From Peribacillus simplex (lineage in GTDB: Bacteria; Bacillota; Bacilli; Bacillales; DSM-1321), in the NCBI RefSeq assembly GCF_001542915.1, contig NZ_LNNH01000012.1, positions 393,582 through 457,581 on the forward strand: a stretch of 64,000 nt of DNA, written 5' to 3'. The translations under genes were made by a program, and so were the position numbers. The notes beneath the pieces are model-generated. The model saw only the letters and a list, made by a program, of their open reading frames with translations, had not been told where the DNA came from and did not search any database. This document shows positions 1 through 8,096 of the stretch, one piece after another. Position 1 is the first letter of the stretch. Each line of letters begins with the position of its first letter.

Positions 1-419
1 TTTACGATGAACACTTTGATTGTTACCTTTGCCCTTCGGGAGAAACTTTAAAGTACTCAACAACAAATAAAGAGGGCTATCGCGAGTACAAATCGCCCAA
101 ACAAATTTGTGCAACATGCTCATTTTTATCAAGGTGTACGGAAAGCAAAGACCATCAAAAAGTAGTGACACGGCATATCTGGCAAGCATATGTGGAAGAA
201 GCAGATCATCTGCGTCATCATCAAGAGGTAAAACCTATATATGCGAAACGCAAAGAAACGATTGAGCGTGTATTCGCAGATGCAAAAGAAAAGCATGGTA
301 TGCGTTGGACTACTTTAAGGGGACTTAAAAAATTGTCGATGCAGGCGATGCTTACTTTCGCTGCCATGAATGTAAAGAAGATGGCCACTTGGACATGGCA
401 AGGTCCTAAAACGGCTTAA
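1..419 (+). CDS. IS1182-like transposase, C-terminal part (cut by window start)
   Basis: The open frame runs in from the window edge (first full codon at position 3) and ends at 419. The visible part has a Cys-rich stretch (CYLCPSG, then ICATC and a further Cys) followed by an ERVFADAKEKHGMR segment that matches the C-terminal DDE region of IS1182/IS5-superfamily transposases. The glutamate of ERVFADAKE would be the last acidic catalytic residue. Only the 3' end is present, so whether the element is intact cannot be judged. Two strong hairpins follow it directly and look like the element's right end. Confidence 0.85.
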   Translation, partial: YDEHFDCYLCPSGETLKYSTTNKEGYREYKSPKQICATCSFLSRCTESKDHQKVVTRHIWQAYVEEADHLRHHQEVKPIYAKRKETIERVFADAKEKHGMRWTTLRGLKKLSMQAMLTFAAMNVKKMATWTWQGPKTA

Positions 420-477
420 CATAGTGGCTCGAAGAGCCCAAATCTCGTAACCTTTGGTCAAAATTTCAAAGGAATTT

Positions 478-517
478 CAAAAGGGGTTCGGAATTTTTTA
501 ATTCCGAACCCCTTTTG
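478..517. terminator. 17-bp perfect hairpin after the transposase
   Basis: Arms 478-494 and 501-517 are perfectly complementary (core GGGGTTCGGAAT) with a 6-nt loop. The A-rich and T-rich flanks make it usable in both directions. A nearly identical hairpin with the same stem and loop lengths, followed by the same GTCTACAA-CTG tail, lies at 23086-23125. Confidence 0.75.
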
Positions 518-524
518 TCTACAA

Positions 525-566
525 ACTGAAGCACAATCCATAAGCGGATTGTGCTTCAGTTTTGTT
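525..566. terminator. 15-bp perfect hairpin with T-tract
   Basis: Arms 525-539 (ACTGAAGCACAATCC) and 546-560 are perfectly complementary with a 6-nt loop, followed by TTTGTT. It fits a terminator shared by the IS side and the small minus-strand gene ending at 565. It may also be part of the IS right end. Confidence 0.7.
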
Positions 567-765
567 ATTCCGATTTTTCGTTGCCGTTCCCAATAACCTT
601 GATCAGTTCATCAAGCTTCTCATTTCTTTGCTGATCCAATTTAGTTTTGGCATTGATGAATTTTATTATCTTTATAACAAAATAAATACTGAGAATAAGA
701 AGGCCTAGGTATAACAATATTGGTACTATTGCAAAAAGTCCAATTAATCCGCCGGAATGGTCCAA
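565..765 (-). CDS. small membrane protein of unknown function
   Basis: This 66-residue protein starts at a TTG preceded by AGAAGGA at good spacing, which decides the start. Residues 8-35 form one long hydrophobic helix (possibly two tightly packed), followed by a charged, Lys/Glu-rich tail that is probably cytoplasmic. I do not recognise a family. It is monocistronic between the IS end and a divergent small gene. Confidence 0.65.
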   Translation of the reverse strand: MDHSGGLIGLFAIVPILLYLGLLILSIYFVIKIIKFINAKTKLDQQRNEKLDELIKVIGNGNEKSE

Positions 766-906
766 ATGATTTTCCTTCTAATGTAAAATATACCTTCATT
801 ATACAGCGTTTATCTTTCAAAAGGAGATCCTTGCATCTTAATAAGCTTATTCCATTCCCCTTATTTCCCCTCCGTAATATGAATAAGCTTTGATCAATGA
901 CTTTAT

Positions 907-936
907 TTTGCCTTCGAGCTCTTGAAGCAATATAAT
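907..936 (+). promoter_or_regulatory. sigma-A-like promoter for the gene at 967
   Basis: TTTGCC (907-912) and TATAAT (931-936) are 18 bp apart, about 30 bp upstream of the gene's ribosome binding site. The -10 is perfect and the -35 is partial. Confidence 0.5.
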
Positions 937-966
937 AGAACTAGTAATGGTAAAGGGGGAATGCAC

Positions 967-1212
967 ATGAACCAAGGTAGAGATCCTCTCGCTTCATCAC
1001 TGGCAACTCATTTACATATCAGGCTCACTCGTTTGGCAGAAGAAAGGGATATCTCTCTGGAAAGATTATTGGATAAATCCGTCGAATTGCTGCTTGAATA
1101 TATGGAAGATAACGAATTGATCACCGACCATGTCAAGCTAAACAATGTGGAAGCCATTAACAAAAATAAAGAAATCATTCAACATAGCAAGGAAATCTTA
1201 AAAAAAGATTAG
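967..1212 (+). CDS. small ribbon-helix-helix-like protein
   Basis: The frame is open further upstream, but AAAGGGGGA sits 6 nt before the ATG at 967, which fixes an 81-residue product. Residues about 14-48 (HLHIRLTRLAEERDISLERL and the helix after it) look like a CopG/Arc-type beta-helix-helix fold, a DNA-binding or dimerisation unit. The tail is rich in Lys, Asn and Ile. No partner gene (toxin or relaxase) is next to it. The family call is a pattern judgement, not a confirmed match. Confidence 0.6.
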   Translation: MNQGRDPLASSLATHLHIRLTRLAEERDISLERLLDKSVELLLEYMEDNELITDHVKLNNVEAINKNKEIIQHSKEILKKD

Positions 1213-1216
1213 CAAA

Positions 1217-1248
1217 AACACTCAGTCATCACGGTTGGGTGTTTTTTC
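1217..1248 (+). terminator. rho-independent terminator
   Basis: AACACTCA (1217-1224) pairs with TGGGTGTT (1236-1243) and is followed by a T-run, directly after the gene ending at 1212. Confidence 0.7.
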
Positions 1249-1289
1249 TTCTTCAAATGATATCGTCCATTTTTCCTGATTCATAATAA

Positions 1290-1317
1290 AAAAAGGACAG
1301 TCCCTCGGACAGTCCCT
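1290..1317 (-). terminator. possible terminator of the Cys-rich gene
   Basis: Read on the minus strand, a tandem GGACTGTCC repeat that can fold on itself is followed by seven Ts. The stem is short and imperfect. Confidence 0.4.
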
Positions 1318-1358
1318 ACTTCACAACTGCTTTACACAGTTGCTTCACCCAAATATTA

Positions 1359-1475
1359 TTAATACCGGTGTTTGTTTTTGCACTTATTGCATTTGCAGCA
1401 TTTTCTAGGAACCCATACAGTACAAGGGTCATTTTTCTCATAACATTTCTCCACATAACAACAATTTGTCTTCAT
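1359..1475 (-). CDS. cysteine-rich 38-residue protein
   Basis: The ATG at 1475 has a textbook AAGGAGGG seven bases upstream. The frame encodes 38 residues ending in KHRY. Eight are Cys, at 5, 6, 11, 18, 26, 27, 29 and 32, mixed with many Lys; the C-terminal half contains a CCxCxxC pattern. There is no signal peptide or membrane segment. The composition suggests metal binding or disulfide cross-linking, for example a spore-coat or metallothionein-like microprotein, but no family is recognised. A short repeat-rich hairpin with a T-run in the transcript direction lies just downstream. Confidence 0.75.
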   Translation of the reverse strand: MKTNCCYVEKCYEKNDPCTVWVPRKCCKCNKCKNKHRY

Positions 1476-1710
1476 CCTAACACCCTCCTTACTATTGTAT
1501 ATGCTTGGACTGATGGAAGGTGTGGACAAGTAGCCATAATTTAAAAAATCCTTTTTTCGGTACTTGCTGTTTAACCCCTGAAATGGAATGTTATCGCTCT
1601 AACTGTCGTTTCAACCCCAAAATTCAGGATATTTGAACCTAATTGGCAGTATTATCTACGATTTTTCGGATTTATCAATCAATACAGCGGGTTTTATCTG
1701 CGATATTCTG

Positions 1711-2139
1711 TTAGAACAACCGCCTTTTTAAATCGGCAATTTTACTTTCCACCTGCTCGAATGCCTCTTCTCCTTTGTTTAAAAGGTGGTCGGCTTCTTG
1801 GGCTATATTCCCTGCTATACTCAGAAGCGTATTCTCGGCATTGAGCTTGGTGATCATCGCTTCGATTTTCCATTGATAATCATCATAATCGTCATGTATG
1901 ACACCGAACATCACCTGATAAGCGTCCTGACGGGCTTCCTGAAATTTATCCGAGCGCTCCCCTGTCCAGTTTTTTCCTAGCTCGGGAGTTTTTATGTTCC
2001 TGATTTCGTTAAGGCACATACTTTGTTCTTCCATAATTTCGTTTTTCGCCTTTACTAGACGGTCAATTTTTTCATTTATATTAGCCTTTTTACTGGATAT
2101 TGCAGAATGCATTTGACTCAAAATATCTGCATAAACCAT
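1711..2139 (-). CDS. YwqH-like DUF5082 family protein (orphan)
   Basis: The product is 142 residues. The ATG at 2139 is chosen because GAGG lies 8 nt upstream; the in-frame GTG nine bases earlier has no site. The protein is almost all helical and coiled-coil, with a WTGERSDKF segment in the middle, as in the WXG100-like YwqH/DUF5082 proteins. In B. subtilis that family sits directly upstream of a DUF5344 gene and an LXG polymorphic toxin exported by the type VII system. Here no LXG toxin or immunity gene follows: the next feature is the Cys-rich microprotein. It is either a lone survivor of a lost toxin locus or acts by itself. Confidence 0.7.
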   Translation of the reverse strand: MVYADILSQMHSAISSKKANINEKIDRLVKAKNEIMEEQSMCLNEIRNIKTPELGKNWTGERSDKFQEARQDAYQVMFGVIHDDYDDYQWKIEAMITKLNAENTLLSIAGNIAQEADHLLNKGEEAFEQVESKIADLKRRLF

Positions 2140-2299
2140 GAAACTCACCTCGTAAATAGTGTATTTCTTCTATCACCTATATATTTTCCTTATGTAAGAT
2201 TATAAGATATTGAGGTCCAGGAGATAAATAGGGAAAAATATCCAATATCCTATTTTAGCGATATTCATAAGCATTTTATTGCCAATCTTAAACAAAGAT

Positions 2300-2548
2300 T
2301 TATTCAAACTGTCCTTCGTTATACTTGTGCATTAAAACGCTCCGCACGAATTCGCTGCAGCTTCCAGACAAATGTGACCTTTCGGGATGTAACAGATCTC
2401 CATAGGGCACATCACCGACAAACTTTACTTCGCCTTCAAATTTCTTTTCAATTCCAGCATCAAAACCGGATACCTTAACAAAACAAGTATTATGTCCCGT
2501 TTTCATAAAATCGATTATCGTTACATCATGATTATGTTTGTCATTCAT
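2300..2548 (-). CDS. hypothetical protein
   Basis: This 82-residue protein has an ATG preceded by GGAGG at 8 nt. It is soluble, rich in Gly, His and acidic residues, starts with a His-containing MNDKHNHDV stretch, and contains two Cys. There is no signal peptide and no recognised domain. It is a single gene with no obvious partner. Confidence 0.6.
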   Translation of the reverse strand: MNDKHNHDVTIIDFMKTGHNTCFVKVSGFDAGIEKKFEGEVKFVGDVPYGDLLHPERSHLSGSCSEFVRSVLMHKYNEGQFE

Positions 2549-2582
2549 TTCTTATCCTCCAACGCTGAAATTTATCCACCAC

Positions 2583-2666
2583 TCATTTTTTTATAATCTT
2601 ATACATAAAAACACCAACCAAAACGAGTAACGCTACTATCGCTATGGGCATGATTATATTGTTCAT
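2583..2666 (-). CDS. possible 27-residue single-pass membrane peptide
   Basis: An ATG frame encodes MNNIIMP, then an unbroken hydrophobic stretch of about 16 residues, then YKIIKK and a stop. The hydrophobic core with a basic C-terminus resembles many Bacillus small membrane peptides. The ribosome binding site is weak (only a GGTG about 8 nt upstream), so expression is uncertain. Confidence 0.35.
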   Translation of the reverse strand: MNNIIMPIAIVALLVLVGVFMYKIIKK

Positions 2667-2793
2667 GGGATACACCAGCTTTCTACTATGTATTGGCTGC
2701 CATGACATTTCAGCTTGCTTTTTTCATGACATGACCTTCCACTTCTATATAGTTTTATAACCTGCTATAATCTAAGGATTGGAGGTGTGAAAA

Positions 2794-3204
2794 ATGAAAG
2801 AATTCATCGAGATATTAGCAGAAATCGTAAATAATCTTCACGATTTCATCCTGTTTTTTGTGAGTGACACGTTACATTCGAATGCAACGGACAAAGATCT
2901 CCATTTTTGGATCATGGGAATCATCGGTATCATCATCTTTTTGTTCGTATTCATTTTATCGACCATCATTTCCCGGATGCGCTTTGGGATTACAATCCTT
3001 TCTTTTCTATATACTTTTACCGTCATGGTCGTGTTGGTGTTCGCAATTGAAATACAGCAAGCCCTTACCAGCAGGGGAAATATGGAATTTCAAGATGCTG
3101 CAGTAGGCCTTTGGGGCTTTATCGTATTTTTCCTGTTTTTTGCTGTCGCCTCATCGATATTCCTTGTGCTAAAAAAGTTCCTCACGCAATCAAAAACAAG
3201 GTAA
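2794..3204 (+). CDS. membrane protein of unknown function
   Basis: The 136-residue product starts at an ATG with GGAGG 8 nt upstream. Three clear membrane segments are visible (about residues 38-60, 67-87 and 105-127), after an amphipathic N-terminus. A TATAAT box lies upstream without a good -35. No family is recognised. The gene ends inside its own terminator hairpin. Confidence 0.7.
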   Translation: MKEFIEILAEIVNNLHDFILFFVSDTLHSNATDKDLHFWIMGIIGIIIFLFVFILSTIISRMRFGITILSFLYTFTVMVVLVFAIEIQQALTSRGNMEFQDAAVGLWGFIVFFLFFAVASSIFLVLKKFLTQSKTR

Positions 3205-3222
3205 CGAAGTGTCACCTTGTTT
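3194..3222 (+). terminator. rho-independent terminator overlapping the stop codon
   Basis: AAACAAGGT (3194-3202) pairs exactly with ACCTTGTTT (3214-3222). Confidence 0.65.
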
Positions 3223-3278
3223 AGCTTTATCGGCAATTATGTACACCCAAAAACAGGTTTCAGGCGAAATAATCGTGT

Positions 3279-3575
3279 TCATTCCTTCGGTTTAGTTTCA
3301 TTAAATATATCAATACTGAATAAATTAAACGAATCGTCGTCATCAATATGTTCCCGATCGTACCCAGATAGGTCTGGACCATTTTCCCGGCGACGGCGGT
3401 TCACTTCCCGTAATTCCGCTTCTAAAAATTCAGCTTGAGCGTGGGAAAGCTTGATCGTAATTTCATTCTTTTGCTCATCTGCCGCTTTCAAAAGAACATA
3501 ACTATCCGCTGCATTGCGCAAAGTGACATTACTCAATGTTAAGTTCATGTTTGCCAGTTCATATCTTGCCTTCAT
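3279..3575 (-). CDS. hypothetical protein with an acidic/basic tail
   Basis: The 98-residue product has an N-terminal half that reads like beta strands (NLTLSNVTLRN, SYVLLKAADEQ) and a helical second half (AQAEFLEAELREVNRRRREN) ending in an Asp-rich tract (DDDD). GGAGGG lies about 12 nt upstream of the ATG, a long spacing, so the start is somewhat uncertain. No family is recognised. Confidence 0.55.
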   Translation of the reverse strand: MKARYELANMNLTLSNVTLRNAADSYVLLKAADEQKNEITIKLSHAQAEFLEAELREVNRRRRENGPDLSGYDREHIDDDDSFNLFSIDIFNETKPKE

Positions 3576-3723
3576 AACGTAAAAAGACCCTCCACCCTAA
3601 ACTACCAGTTAGATTCATGTATATTAAATATACTCTACTTCAAGCTATTTAACTATACAAATTCTTTGATCGGTCCTTTCCATCTTTTTATAGCAAGGGG
3701 CTTACTTAAAAACAGCCAGCCCT

Positions 3724-3903
3724 TCATTCTCCAAGGTTTGAAATTTGTGCCCGCTGTTCTCTTTTTCCTTCATCTTTTCTCCCCATCACCATATCATCGT
3801 AAGGTGTATACCCGTTAGAAGGCGTTTTTTTTTTGAAAAACATTTTAAAACCAACAAGCCCGACAAGGCCTACTATAGCAATCGGAAATAGCGCAGGCAG
3901 CAT
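3724..3903 (-). CDS. small single-pass membrane protein
   Basis: The ATG at 3903 is preferred over the in-frame GTG at 3912 because GGGGG lies 8 nt upstream of it. The 59-residue product has one N-terminal membrane helix (PALFPIAIVGLVGLVGF), then a KKK stop-transfer and a hydrophilic tail. It is probably anchored with its C-terminus in the cytoplasm. No family is recognised. Confidence 0.6.
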   Translation of the reverse strand: MLPALFPIAIVGLVGLVGFKMFFKKKTPSNGYTPYDDMVMGRKDEGKREQRAQISNLGE

Positions 3904-3955
3904 GCTCTTCACCCCCTATAATACCCATGCATATGAATAATAAATCTTCCTACCG

Positions 3956-4981
3956 TTATAGTTCATTCTCGATCAAGCAAGCTATATCATATGGGCCGCT
4001 GCTTTCATTCGAAGAAATCACGGTTGTGAGGCGGTGGGCTGGATAGACAGCGGAATGGAAACTTACACCAGGGTCATATCCCATAATGTGATATTTGAAT
4101 ATCTCGCCATTTTTCTTGCTGATCCATAGCCCATACCCATAGTAATTGCCTTTAGCGTCCGTCGAAATGTGGGGCTGCAATAATACATGGGTATATTCTC
4201 GATTCAGCAATCGATTGGAAAAGAGACCTTCCCAAAATTTGACCATATCCGCTGCCGTAATGAACGCCCCACCATCCGCCCCGCCTTTGATAGGAAGCGA
4301 ATATACATTCGTTCTCCATGTTCCGTCCGCTTCGTCTATGTACCCGAGTGCCGTGTTTTCAGGCAGACTGTCCAGGGAGAAGTAACCGGAACCTTTCATA
4401 TCACAGGGTTGAAAAATGAATTTATCGATATATTCGGAAAATTCAAGTCGTGACTGTTGCTCTACGATCAACCCTAATAAAATATAACCGGCATTGTTAT
4501 AATGAAATCTTTCCCCTGGCTTGAACATCATCGCCTTATCCTGAAACATTGGCAGGAAATCCGTTAATTTTTTTATATGGTACATCGGATTTTTCTGCCA
4601 TAGCTCTTCGAAGTCCTCCATCACAGCTTCATCAAAGTAATCAGGAATACCGGCAGTATGTGTCAAAAGATGATGGATCGTTATCTGTGGGGGGAAATGT
4701 GGAAACTCGAACGATAGACATTCATTTATTCGCGAGTCCAATGTGAGTAATTCATTTTGAATCAGTTGGCAAATCGCGATCGAGGTGAACAGCTTGCAGC
4801 CAGAAGCGATTCCGAACCTTGTTTCCGTCGTATTCACGATTTCGTCCGATCGATTGGAATAACCGTGTGCCGAACAATAAATTAGCTTATCTTCCGCCTT
4901 CACGCCAATTACACCCGAGAATTCCAGTTCCTTGCTAGTTTCATTAATCAATGTAGATAGTTCCATATTGACGGTGGACAT
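3956..4981 (-). CDS. serine beta-lactamase-like hydrolase (class C / esterase family)
   Basis: The 341-residue protein has the three penicillin-recognising motifs: SGCK at 60-63 with nucleophile Ser60 and base Lys63, YNN at 161-163, and an HIMG motif near the C-terminus in place of the KTG box. The segment HHLLTHTAGI is also typical of the family. No signal peptide is seen, which argues for an intracellular esterase or peptidase rather than a secreted lactamase. The ATG at 4981 has AAGGG 8 nt upstream; the GTG at 4990 does not. It is a single gene, separated from nadE by a terminator. Confidence 0.85.
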   Translation of the reverse strand: MSTVNMELSTLINETSKELEFSGVIGVKAEDKLIYCSAHGYSNRSDEIVNTTETRFGIASGCKLFTSIAICQLIQNELLTLDSRINECLSFEFPHFPPQITIHHLLTHTAGIPDYFDEAVMEDFEELWQKNPMYHIKKLTDFLPMFQDKAMMFKPGERFHYNNAGYILLGLIVEQQSRLEFSEYIDKFIFQPCDMKGSGYFSLDSLPENTALGYIDEADGTWRTNVYSLPIKGGADGGAFITAADMVKFWEGLFSNRLLNREYTHVLLQPHISTDAKGNYYGYGLWISKKNGEIFKYHIMGYDPGVSFHSAVYPAHRLTTVISSNESSGPYDIACLIENEL

Positions 4982-5047
4982 GTAATACACCCTTTTGTCG
5001 GTACATTATTTTTCAATCTTGATGTTTTAGTAAAGGTGTTTGCCTAA

Positions 5048-5084
5048 AAAAATCCCGTATCAAAAAAACAGATGCGGGATTTTT
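5048..5084. terminator. terminator after the NAD operon
   Basis: AAAAATCCCGTATC pairs with GATGCGGGATTTTT around a poly-A loop. It has A/T flanks on both sides and is usable in both directions. Confidence 0.8.
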
Positions 5085-5131
5085 ATATTCATCCAATGAA
5101 GCCGGAGAGGATTCCCGGCTTCATCTAGCCT

Positions 5132-5962
5132 TTATTTCCACCAAGTATCGTAAACGTTAATCGCTTCATTGCGTTTATGTTCGGTTTTAGTATACCATCC
5201 TTCAATGATTTCGGCAGCTTCCGTCCTGATTTCTTTCCCTTCAAGATAATCATCGATCTCGTCGTAGCTAACGCCCAATGCCACCTCATCCGGAATCAGC
5301 GGTTTGTCATCCTCCAAATCGGCAGTTGGAACTTTCGTATATAGGCGCTCAGGAGCACCGACGAATTTCAGGATTTCCTTTCCTTGCCTTTTGTTTAATC
5401 GGTACAATGGGATCAGGTCGGCAGCGCCATCTCCATGTTTCGTGAAGAAACCTGTGATGGCTTCAGCTGCATGGTCTGTTCCAAGCACGACACCTTTATA
5501 TAGACCTGCTAAATCATACTGCACCTTCATCCGTTCGCGTGCCTTGACGTTGCCCCTTAAGAAATGCGATAGTTTTTCGGGCACAGCGTCTTCCACAGCC
5601 TGAACGGATGCATCGACGGCAGCCTTGATGTTGACGGTGACCGTTTGGCTTGGCTTGATGAATTTCAACGCCAGCTGCCTATCATCCTCATCGGCTTGGA
5701 CACCATATGGTAAGCTTACAGCGACAAACTTATATTCATTTCCGTTCGTTTCTTCATTCAGTTCATTGACAGCTGTCTGGGCGATATAACCAGCCAGAGT
5801 CGAATCCTGCCCTCCGGATATTCCAAGTATAAAGCTTTTCAGAAATGTATTTTTCTTCAAATATCCTTTCAGAAGATCCACACTTTTCCTGAATTCAACT
5901 TCAGGATCGATCGTTGGTTGAACTAGCAATTTCGTTACGATTTCTTTTTGTAATGGACGCAT
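5132..5962 (-). CDS. nadE: ammonia-dependent NAD+ synthetase
   Basis: NadE joins ammonia to deamido-NAD+ using ATP, the last step of NAD formation in the cytoplasm. The PP-loop SGGQDS is at residues 49-54, and later motifs ([28 protein letters not shown]) match the ammonia-dependent, glutaminase-free class; at 276 residues it has the size of that class. AGAGGG precedes the ATG. It is the last gene of a four-gene NAD salvage operon, 35 bp downstream of pncB. Confidence 0.96.
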   Translation of the reverse strand: MRPLQKEIVTKLLVQPTIDPEVEFRKSVDLLKGYLKKNTFLKSFILGISGGQDSTLAGYIAQTAVNELNEETNGNEYKFVAVSLPYGVQADEDDRQLALKFIKPSQTVTVNIKAAVDASVQAVEDAVPEKLSHFLRGNVKARERMKVQYDLAGLYKGVVLGTDHAAEAITGFFTKHGDGAADLIPLYRLNKRQGKEILKFVGAPERLYTKVPTADLEDDKPLIPDEVALGVSYDEIDDYLEGKEIRTEAAEIIEGWYTKTEHKRNEAINVYDTWWK

Positions 5963-5997
5963 TCACATAGACCCTCTTTCTTAGTGAAATTGATTGA

Positions 5998-7467
5998 TCA
6001 TTTCTTAAGCATTCTCTCTACATTTGCTTTAACTTCATCAATATTCCTCATCTTATTATCCCAACAATCCTGGCTAAGGTCCACCGGATATTCTTCAGGA
6101 TTGAGTGCACGAAGGTATTCTGGCCATAGTACTTGGAGATTCTTTTTCGTGAAGGCCTTTATTTCATCAATGGATGGCAAATCATAGATCAAACGGCCGT
6201 CCTTGAAAATATCCTCATGCAGATCAACCGCATCGAAGTCGGTGACGAATTTACTAAGGAAGGTATGGACCGGGTGAAACATTTTTAGTTTTTCTTGATC
6301 CTGCGGCTTTTCATATTCCATGGCCAAATAGTCGCCTTCAGCATGGTGATTCACTTTATTGATGATCCGGTATACCCGCTTCAAGCCGGGTGTCGTCACT
6401 TTTTCAGGGTTTGAAGAAATTTTGATGGTATCTCTCATATTCCCATCTTCGCCCTCTATTGAAACCATTTTATAGACCGCGCCCAACGCTGGCTGGTCAT
6501 AAGCTGTGATCAATTTGGTTCCGATGCCCCAAATGTCAATTCTGGCGCCTTGCTGCTTCAAGTTTATGATCGTGTATTCATCCAAATCATTGGATGCAAC
6601 AATCTTCGCATCATGGAAACCAGCAGCATCGAGCATTCGCCTTGCTTCCTTCGATAGGTAAGCTAAGTCGCCGCTGTCGAGGCGGACGCCGATGAAATTG
6701 ATTTTATTCCCCAGCTCCTTGGCGACCCGGATTGCATTTGGGATGCCTGAGCGCAAAGTGTCATACGTATCGACGAGGAAAACACAATCCTTGTGGGAAA
6801 CGGCATATTTATGGAATGCCGTATATTCATCTTTATAAGCCTGGATCATGGAATGGGCATGCGTTCCTGAAACTGGAATGCCAAACAGTTTACCCGCACG
6901 GACATTGCTTGTGGAATCGAAACCAGCAAGATAGGCGGCTCTCGCTCCCCAAATGGCCGCATCCATTTCTTGTGCCCTTCTTGAACCGAATTCAAGGGCG
7001 GACTCATCACCAATGACTTGTTTAATGCGCGAGGCTTTCGTAGCTACGAGTGTGTGATAGTTCACAATGTTCAGTAAAGCCGTTTCAATCAGCTGGGCTT
7101 CACCAAGAGGTGCTTCCACACGTAAAATCGGTTCATTGCCAAAGACGAGCTCCCCCTCCTTCATGCAGCGAATCGTCCCTGTAAAACTTATGTTTTGCAA
7201 ATAATCCAAATATTCCTCATCATAATGCAGCTCGTTTTTCAAATAGTCGATATCACTTTCAGAGAAGCAGAAGTTTTGCAGGTAATGAACGATTTTTTCA
7301 AGTCCGGCAAAAATCGCATAGCCGCTGTTAAATGGAAGCTTCCTGAAAAATATCTCAAAAACGGCCTTTCGCTCATGAGTTTTATCTTGCCAGTATGTTT
7401 GGGCCATATTAATTTGGTATAGATCGGTGTGTAAGGCGTAACTGTCGTCGTTGTACTTTTTTTCCAT
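5998..7467 (-). CDS. pncB: nicotinate phosphoribosyltransferase
   Basis: PncB converts nicotinate and PRPP to nicotinate mononucleotide. The 489-residue protein starts MEKKYNDDSYALHTDLYQIN as in Bacillus homologues. It carries the GSRRAQ, SGTHAHS, RLDSGDL and ASNDLDE motifs of the family's active site. GGGAGGAA lies 6 nt before the ATG. It sits between pncA, which supplies nicotinate from nicotinamide, and nadE, which finishes NAD synthesis. Confidence 0.95.
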   Translation of the reverse strand: MEKKYNDDSYALHTDLYQINMAQTYWQDKTHERKAVFEIFFRKLPFNSGYAIFAGLEKIVHYLQNFCFSESDIDYLKNELHYDEEYLDYLQNISFTGTIRCMKEGELVFGNEPILRVEAPLGEAQLIETALLNIVNYHTLVATKASRIKQVIGDESALEFGSRRAQEMDAAIWGARAAYLAGFDSTSNVRAGKLFGIPVSGTHAHSMIQAYKDEYTAFHKYAVSHKDCVFLVDTYDTLRSGIPNAIRVAKELGNKINFIGVRLDSGDLAYLSKEARRMLDAAGFHDAKIVASNDLDEYTIINLKQQGARIDIWGIGTKLITAYDQPALGAVYKMVSIEGEDGNMRDTIKISSNPEKVTTPGLKRVYRIINKVNHHAEGDYLAMEYEKPQDQEKLKMFHPVHTFLSKFVTDFDAVDLHEDIFKDGRLIYDLPSIDEIKAFTKKNLQVLWPEYLRALNPEEYPVDLSQDCWDNKMRNIDEVKANVERMLKK

Positions 7468-7524
7468 GGATAGTTCCTCCCAAAAGAGAAGCGTATACTT
7501 CCCTTCTATTCTGTTGCATGTTGG

Positions 7525-8079
7525 CTATGATAGAATGGTTGCGCCAAGAGATCCTTTAAAATGACCAAGCGCCCATTCGTGGCCTTTATCGTTGAACGAA
7601 GCCACTGCATGTTCATATACGAAGATATTGTAGCCTAGATTGTAAGCATCGATTGCCGTGTGCAAAATGCAAATATCTGTGCACACCCCGACTAAATGCA
7701 CTTCGGTGATGTGCCGCTCCCTTAGGCGGATATCAAGTTCCGTTCCTGCAAATGCCGAATAACGTGTTTTATCTATATAATGAACATTACTTCGATTTTT
7801 ATTTGCTTCATATTCTTCTTTTAGCTTCCCATATAAGTCCCTACCCATTGTACCGCTAATATTATGCGGTGGAAACAAATTCGTTTCAGGATGTAAGCGG
7901 TCTCCTTCATCATGCAAGTCAATGGCAAATACGGTATAGTCGCCATTTTTGATGAATTCCTTGGTTATACCGACAAGTACCTCCTCGATATCCTGGCCTG
8001 GTTTCCCGCAGGTCAATGCTCCCTTATCCGCCACAAAGTCATACGTATAATCGATATTGATCAATGCCTTTTTTCCCAT
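7525..8079 (-). CDS. pncA: nicotinamidase (cysteine hydrolase)
   Basis: PncA hydrolyses nicotinamide to nicotinate and ammonia. The catalytic triad of the isochorismatase-like fold is visible: Asp10 (NIDYTYDF), Lys104 (DKTRYSAF) and Cys137 (GVCTDICILHTA). An Asp54-x-His56 pair and His72 are likely metal ligands. The 184-residue length is normal for Bacillus PncA. AAAGGGGGG precedes the ATG. The operon context (regulator, pncB, nadE) supports nicotinamide over other substrates. Confidence 0.93.
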   Translation of the reverse strand: MGKKALINIDYTYDFVADKGALTCGKPGQDIEEVLVGITKEFIKNGDYTVFAIDLHDEGDRLHPETNLFPPHNISGTMGRDLYGKLKEEYEANKNRSNVHYIDKTRYSAFAGTELDIRLRERHITEVHLVGVCTDICILHTAIDAYNLGYNIFVYEHAVASFNDKGHEWALGHFKGSLGATILS

Positions 8080-8096
8080 TACAGGTATTCCCCCCT

